Below, in pieces: positions 59,785-64,000 of a stretch of 64,000 nucleotides of DNA. The stretch comes from Streptomyces nigrescens (GTDB lineage: Bacteria > Actinomycetota > Actinomycetes > Streptomycetales > Streptomycetaceae): assembly GCA_024349765.1 (NCBI GenBank), contig AP026074.1:682001-746000 (forward strand), in the 5' to 3' direction. Within the stretch, counting starts at the first letter, position 1, and the number at the start of each line of letters is the position of its first letter. The position numbers were made by a program, and so were the translations under genes. The notes beneath the pieces are model-generated. The model saw only the letters and a program-made list of their open reading frames with translations. It was not told the origin of the DNA and made no database searches.

Positions 59785-62700
59785 TCAATCGTCGGTGCCT
59801 GGGCCTGATGGGGGCCGAGCGCTGCCATTGCGGCGGTCAGCACTCGTCTTCGGACCGGTGACACCGGCCGTCAGATGGGCCGGCCTGGGCGGTTCGAAGG
59901 AGAGCACGTCGGGGAGGCGATCGGGGGCCGCGGAACGGAGCAGGCCGTAGCCGATGCCTGCGATGCCGGTCATCAGCCCGGGAGTGCTGAGGCCTTCGGG
60001 CACACCGCATATGGGCCCGCGTTCGTCCAGGGTTGCGCATACCGCGTGAGTTAGCCGGGCGGTGACGATCCGAGCCGCGGGGTTGTCCACGCCGCGGGTC
60101 GCCGTGGCGAGGAAGTCCAGATTGCCCAGCTCACCATGGCACAGGGAGAGGTTGCGCACGGTGACGACACCGGCGTCACCGTAGTGCCGCAAGGTGGCCT
60201 CCACCGCGGTCTCGAGGCCGGCGGCCGCTGCCTTCGCGATGCCCGGGTCGCCGTACGCGGCCAGCGTCGCGCGTGCGGTCCCGATCCCCGGTGCGCCGTG
60301 GCACCAGGCCGTCATGGTGCGATCCCCGCTTGCCGGCCGTAGGTCGGGCCAGCATCGCCGTTCGGGATCGACAAGGCTGTCCTCGTACCGGAGAGCGTCC
60401 TGGATGACCTCGTCGTAGCGAGTGGTTCCCAGCCGTTGCGCACAGCGGGCGAGGGCCAGTGCGATGCCGGACGCCCCGTGCGACATTCCGCACAGCGGCC
60501 TGTCCCCGGCGGCCGTGAAGGCCCAGCCCGCCCCGACGGTGAGGAGGGTCCTGGCTCGGACGACGGCTTCCGCGCACTGCTCCATCACCTCGGCGACCGC
60601 ATCGCTGGGCAGGACGTGATGCGCGGCGCTGAGGGCCATCAGAGTACCGGCGAGCCCGTCCACCAGGTCCGATGCCGTCGTCCTGCGCACCGTCTTCCTC
60701 AGCCGGGGCAGCACGTGGTCGATCATGTCCGCCAGGAGACCGAGGTCACCGGTGGCTGCTGACCAGTGCGCCACGAAGTACAGCCCGCCGTCGACCTCTC
60801 CGGTCAAGCCCAGGGCCGGCACTTCGGCCGGGGGAGGCGGCAGGTCGCTGTTGCGTCGTACCCGGCGGGCGAGTGATCGGGCCACGTCGGCGGCGGCCTC
60901 GGTGTAGCCGGCGTTGCCCGTGACCAGCCCGAGGTGCATCAGGAAGAAGGCGATCCCGGCCGCGCCCGAGTACATGCCGGACAGGGTGGGGCCGAGCCGC
61001 CAGGCCGATGGACCGGAGGGACAGATGCCCAGCCAGCCGATCTCCTCCGCGGTCCGGACCGCGGAGGCCAGGAGCTTGTCACCGATGCGGCGCGCATGGT
61101 CGATCAGGGCGCTCGGCGCAACGTTGTGGTCGGTGGTGGTGACGGTGTGGACCGGCCAGGACGAGTGGAGTTCCTCGGTTGCCACGCAGGCGAATGCCGA
61201 CCTGATCACCCACTGCTGGTGCTCCATGTCAGCGGCGGAGAGACCCATGATGCGATCGCGGGCGGCCTGCAGGCCGGTCGTCTCCAAGGCGTCATCAATG
61301 ACCGTTCCCTCACCCCCGGTCAGGCCGCGCCCGTCGACAGTGCTGGTGAAGAGGGGTATGTCACCGTCAGCCAGTTGGCGTCGCTCGCTGGCCGCCAAGG
61401 ACGGACCGACGCGCAGAGAGTCGTATCGGGTGAGTGTGCGGTCGAGGTACCGGTCTCGATCCACCCCGTTGCGCAGCAGGTTGGGGTGATAGCTGTCCCA
61501 GAGGAAGGCGCTGTACGTTTCGGTGGCCTCCAACACCCGTCGAACCGTGTCGCCGCGAAAGCTCTCCAGCATCCCGCCGGGACCGGTGAGTTCGGATTTC
61601 CGACGGTGGAGGATGCGGTACATGGCTTCGAAGCCGGCTGTCACCTGTGTGACGTGATCGGTGGGGAGGACGGCCCGGCCCGCGAGTGAAGGGGTGTTCC
61701 GGGACCCGCCCATCGGCATCCGGCGGTGGACGATACGCATCGTGTCCGTGGCGGGATCCGCCCAGGTCGCCACTTTGCCGGGCGTCAACTGGCCGGGGCG
61801 GTAGGCCATGCCGGACAGGTCTGTGCGTCCGCCGTCAGCGTCATCGAACGACACGACCGGGTTGGGGAGCAGACCGGTTGCCAGCACGGTCGAGGCGGTG
61901 AGTGCGGAGGCGACCTCGTCACTGCTGCCGCCCGCACGGTGCAGGTCGGCGCCGAACAGCGCCTCGAGGTCGACCAGGTAGGGAAACTCGCCGGCCGCTA
62001 TCACGTTCTCGAAGTGCAGATCCGTCGCGCGCAGGGCATGTGCGAGGGCGAGGTAGCCACCGTGCCGGCGGTAGAAACGCCCGACCTGCTCAGGATCGGT
62101 GCAGTCCGATGGCGCGACGCATTGCGACCACCCGTGGTCGCCGCAGCCGACCACCCGCAACACCGGGAAGGCCGGTTCGAACCCTTCATCGTTCGCCCAG
62201 CTCAGCAGAGCCTGGAAGTGCTGGTCGACGGCGAGCGAGCGGGGCTTGTAGACCACCTTTCCCCCGTCGGAGAAGGTCAGGATGCCGACCGAACGCCCGC
62301 CGCGATGCCCGTCTCCGGCTTCGAACGCCACATCGGTCAGTTCCCTCGCGCCGGCGGCCGGTGCGAACTCGTCGACCAACTCCCGATCCGCGCACAGGTG
62401 GGAACAGAATTCCAGCCGAGCGGCGACCCAGGCATCGACGGTGGCACAGCACTCCCTGAGCAGGAGCGGGTAGCTCTCCCACAGCAACGGGCAGCGGACG
62501 GGATCGGAAAGCCAGGAAGCGAACTCGGCGAACCGCGCCTCGCTGTCGGTGCCGGTGAGCTTCCCTCGCAACCGTGCCACGTTGAGCTCGAGGATCAACA
62601 CGCGCAGCACCAAGCGAGTCAGGGCCCGCCGGGGCCAGGTGCGGGCCAGTAGTTCACCCATCCGGTCAGCGTCTGTCACCGAGCCGGAGGAGCGCAGGAT

Positions 62701-63174
62701 GTCCCGCACACCGGTGGTGAGAGTGTCGATTCCGCGCTCCAAGACGGGGGAGAGGAAGCCGAGGAGGCGGGCCATTCGGTCCTGCCGGTGGCCGGGTTGA
62801 GCGCCGGGCAAGCCGGGCGCCGACGCCGGGAACGGGGCGTCAGCGGTTCCCACCAGCGGCATTCCGTGCAGCTTCGACAACCACGGCGGAGGCTGCGCGA
62901 AGCGCATGCGTACTTCTTCCGCGGTCTCCTGGCACACCGCTGCGAAGTCCAGTGGGGTCAGGCCTCGCTGCCGCAGCATGCGGGTGAACAGTTCGTCATC
63001 GGAATACGGGAACTGCTCGCGGAGGGCATCCAGCCTCCTGGCTGCGGCAGCGTGGCCCGCGTCGCCGAGGGCAGCGCTGCCGGCAGCGACTCGTTCGTCC
63101 AGGCGGGTTGCCAGATACCAGTGGCTCGCGCGGGCGTCGAGACGAACAGGCGGGCCGGAATACGACGCGGACAC
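59785..63174 (-). CDS. lanM: Class II lanthipeptide synthetase LanM
   Basis: 1129 aa bifunctional dehydratase-cyclase. The N-terminal dehydratase half has the kinase-like block 'FSDGGKVVYKPRSLAVD' (about 300-316) and 'DLHFENVIAAGEFPYLVDLE' (about 390-410). The C-terminal LanC domain has catalytic 'MSHGASGIAL' (about 895) and zinc ligands in 'AWCHGAPGIG' (about 957) and 'SLCHGELGN' (about 1009-1010). It installs lanthionine rings in the peptide encoded 15 bp upstream. GTG 63174; all key residues are intact. Confidence 0.95.
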   Translation of the reverse strand: MSASYSGPPVRLDARASHWYLATRLDERVAAGSAALGDAGHAAAARRLDALREQFPYSDDELFTRMLRQRGLTPLDFAAVCQETAEEVRMRFAQPPPWLSKLHGMPLVGTADAPFPASAPGLPGAQPGHRQDRMARLLGFLSPVLERGIDTLTTGVRDILRSSGSVTDADRMGELLARTWPRRALTRLVLRVLILELNVARLRGKLTGTDSEARFAEFASWLSDPVRCPLLWESYPLLLRECCATVDAWVAARLEFCSHLCADRELVDEFAPAAGARELTDVAFEAGDGHRGGRSVGILTFSDGGKVVYKPRSLAVDQHFQALLSWANDEGFEPAFPVLRVVGCGDHGWSQCVAPSDCTDPEQVGRFYRRHGGYLALAHALRATDLHFENVIAAGEFPYLVDLEALFGADLHRAGGSSDEVASALTASTVLATGLLPNPVVSFDDADGGRTDLSGMAYRPGQLTPGKVATWADPATDTMRIVHRRMPMGGSRNTPSLAGRAVLPTDHVTQVTAGFEAMYRILHRRKSELTGPGGMLESFRGDTVRRVLEATETYSAFLWDSYHPNLLRNGVDRDRYLDRTLTRYDSLRVGPSLAASERRQLADGDIPLFTSTVDGRGLTGGEGTVIDDALETTGLQAARDRIMGLSAADMEHQQWVIRSAFACVATEELHSSWPVHTVTTTDHNVAPSALIDHARRIGDKLLASAVRTAEEIGWLGICPSGPSAWRLGPTLSGMYSGAAGIAFFLMHLGLVTGNAGYTEAAADVARSLARRVRRNSDLPPPPAEVPALGLTGEVDGGLYFVAHWSAATGDLGLLADMIDHVLPRLRKTVRRTTASDLVDGLAGTLMALSAAHHVLPSDAVAEVMEQCAEAVVRARTLLTVGAGWAFTAAGDRPLCGMSHGASGIALALARCAQRLGTTRYDEVIQDALRYEDSLVDPERRCWPDLRPASGDRTMTAWCHGAPGIGTARATLAAYGDPGIAKAAAAGLETAVEATLRHYGDAGVVTVRNLSLCHGELGNLDFLATATRGVDNPAARIVTARLTHAVCATLDERGPICGVPEGLSTPGLMTGIAGIGYGLLRSAAPDRLPDVLSFEPPRPAHLTAGVTGPKTSADRRNGSARPPSGPGTDD

Positions 63175-63189
63175 GGGAGCGCAACTCCG

Positions 63190-63426
63190 CTAGCCGGCAC
63201 AGCAGTTGTCGGAGGTGTACCCGAAGGTGAACATGCACGACGTGATACAGACGATGGACACCGTGCTGGCTTCGATCGCGTGCGTGCCGTTGAAGGCGAG
63301 GATCTCCTGGAACTCCCCGGCGGGGTTGGCCGGGATGGCGCGGATCTCCTCCTCGGACAAGGAGTCGTGGAAGCTCTGATCGGTCCAGGCGCGGATGATG
63401 GTGTCTGTGTCCATGGATATCGACAT
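63190..63426 (-). CDS. lanA: Mersacidin-type lanthipeptide precursor LanA
   Basis: 78 aa. The leader contains 'TIIRAWTDQSFHDSLSEEE' and 'NPAGEFQEI', close to the mersacidin leader pattern 'IIRSWKDP...NPAGNPF'. The core begins near 'IEAS' (like mersacidin MEAA) and has four Cys (60, 64, 75, 76) with many Ser/Thr. It ends CCAG. ATG 63426 with AGAGAGGGC upstream. The last codon is 15 bp before lanM. It lacks the CTLTxEC lipid-II motif of mersacidin, so the ring pattern may differ. Confidence 0.88.
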   Translation of the reverse strand: MSISMDTDTIIRAWTDQSFHDSLSEEEIRAIPANPAGEFQEILAFNGTHAIEASTVSIVCITSCMFTFGYTSDNCCAG

Positions 63427-63679
63427 GCTGCCCTCTCTCGATGGCCGGCGTTCGTTGTCGCCCAGTAGTGTCATCGGAGGCAGTCCGGGGAGTCATTGAC
63501 CGGAAGCGCACACCCGTTGACTGCGGACGCACGCCGTCGACCCGCCAGCTTTCCACGTGCGGCGGTCAGAAGAAGGCGACCCGACGGCCCGGAGCGGCTG
63601 CGTTCCGCGCTGATCGCGGCCCGGACCGCTCAGGTCCAGGCCGCGGTGAAGCCAGTCGCTCCTCAGTCTCCGGCAGACA
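63427..63679. other. Leader/promoter region upstream of lanA
   Basis: 253 bp between lanA and the next gene on the same strand. No ORF or hairpin is convincing. The lanAM promoter must lie here. Confidence 0.35.
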
Positions 63680-64000
63680 TCAGCCGTCGTTCTCGGAGGA
63701 AGGAAGGTACGCCCCCGGCACATCCTTCGGCGCGTAGATCTTGTTCTCGCCCGGGTACGGCTTGTTCCAGTTGTGCGTCTCGTACCAGGTGAGGTGGTTC
63801 ATCTGGGCGGGGTTGGCGTAGTCGGGGACGGCGTGGGGGCCGGTCAGCCGCTGCTTGGACTTCCACTTGTCCCAGATTGCCGCCAGGTCCTGCTTGTCCG
63901 CGGGTACCTTCGCGGGCGCGACGGTCGCTGCTTGGGGGTTCTGTGGTGCCGGGGTGTCCGGGCCGCAGGGCGGCAGGGTCTTCAGGCCGTCGGTGAGCGG
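63680..64000 (-). CDS. C-terminal end of an unidentified protein, partial
   Basis: The last 106 codons of a minus-strand gene that continues past the right edge. It contains 'DLAAIWDKWKSKQRLTGPHA', 'YANPAQMNHLTWYETHNW' and 'NKPYPGENKIYAPKDVPGAY' and ends at 63682-63680. The style recalls the C-terminus of secreted phosphoesterase or YncE-type proteins, but this is a guess. Its stop is 254 bp upstream of lanA. Confidence 0.5.
   Translation of the reverse strand, partial: PLTDGLKTLPPCGPDTPAPQNPQAATVAPAKVPADKQDLAAIWDKWKSKQRLTGPHAVPDYANPAQMNHLTWYETHNWNKPYPGENKIYAPKDVPGAYLPSSENDG

Noticed and set aside
1-64000. CRISPR arrays, tRNA and rRNA genes
   Set aside because: No spaced repeat array and no cloverleaf or rRNA signature seen on reading both strands; tandem repeats found are 7-, 8- and 15-bp without spacers.

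Overview
The window reads as a chromosomal segment of a Streptomyces-type actinomycete. GC is very high with strong third-position GC bias, GTG starts are common, translationally coupled ATGA overlaps recur, and the gene content is typical: a BTAD/SARP regulator, several MarR/TetR/LysR/Lrp switches, Tat-exported enzymes, SpoIIE-type phosphatases and a SigE-type sigma factor. No rRNA, tRNA, CRISPR array or intact insertion sequence was seen. It is accessory-like: many small regulator-target pairs, decayed transposase pieces and truncated or frameshifted genes, with three or four biosynthetic or stress modules between them.

Layout. 1-6.8 kb: a partial FAD-linked oxidase divergent from a TetR gene, small enzymes, an arginase-family protein, and a complete cyanate module (cynR, then cynT-cynS-guanine-deaminase-like). 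6.9-16.5 kb: a glyoxalase-fold protein, LysR, DUF1330, a MarR-MFS efflux pair with an operator on the start codon, a Pit phosphate transporter, a DUF1877-like protein, then pseudogene debris and a DUF2231 membrane protein. 17.0-23.8 kb: the most interesting region. A large SARP/NB-ARC/TPR regulator is followed by a 61-residue peptide whose C-terminal part has six cysteines, then in tight order a MauE-type redox membrane protein, a membrane-anchored thioredoxin (CQPC), an ABC exporter without a peptidase domain and an S26 signal peptidase. This looks like a locus for making, oxidising, cleaving and exporting a disulfide-rich peptide, and I do not recognise it as a characterised system.

24-32 kb: an unknown small protein, a lower-GC membrane protein beside a truncated LysR/SDR pair, an MFS exporter, a GlxA/AraC regulator with a DJ-1/PfpI protein, and a ferredoxin, ferredoxin reductase and P450 operon. 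32.4-37 kb: a sigma factor, its membrane partner and a related lipoprotein, then a polyprenyl synthase cassette with a small helper protein and a DUF2236 (MpaB/Lcp-like) oxygenase. 37-45.9 kb: PAS-PP2C phosphatase, MarR and old-yellow-enzyme reductase, quinone oxidoreductase, a frameshifted HxlR gene, an alpha/beta hydrolase, an exported carbonic anhydrase, and a TetR/SDR pair separated by a perfect 22-bp palindrome. 46-59 kb: Lrp-azlCD, a cholesterol-oxidase-like flavoenzyme, a Tat-exported beta-helix protein behind a CebR-like box, a subtilase, a methyltransferase, an I36-type protease inhibitor and lipoprotein, and a second SpoIIE-type phosphatase.

59.8-63.4 kb: a class II lanthipeptide pair, a mersacidin-type precursor immediately upstream of a full LanM, both on the minus strand. 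No transporter is present on the LanM side; anything further upstream is outside the window. The right edge holds the C-terminal end of an unidentified minus-strand protein.
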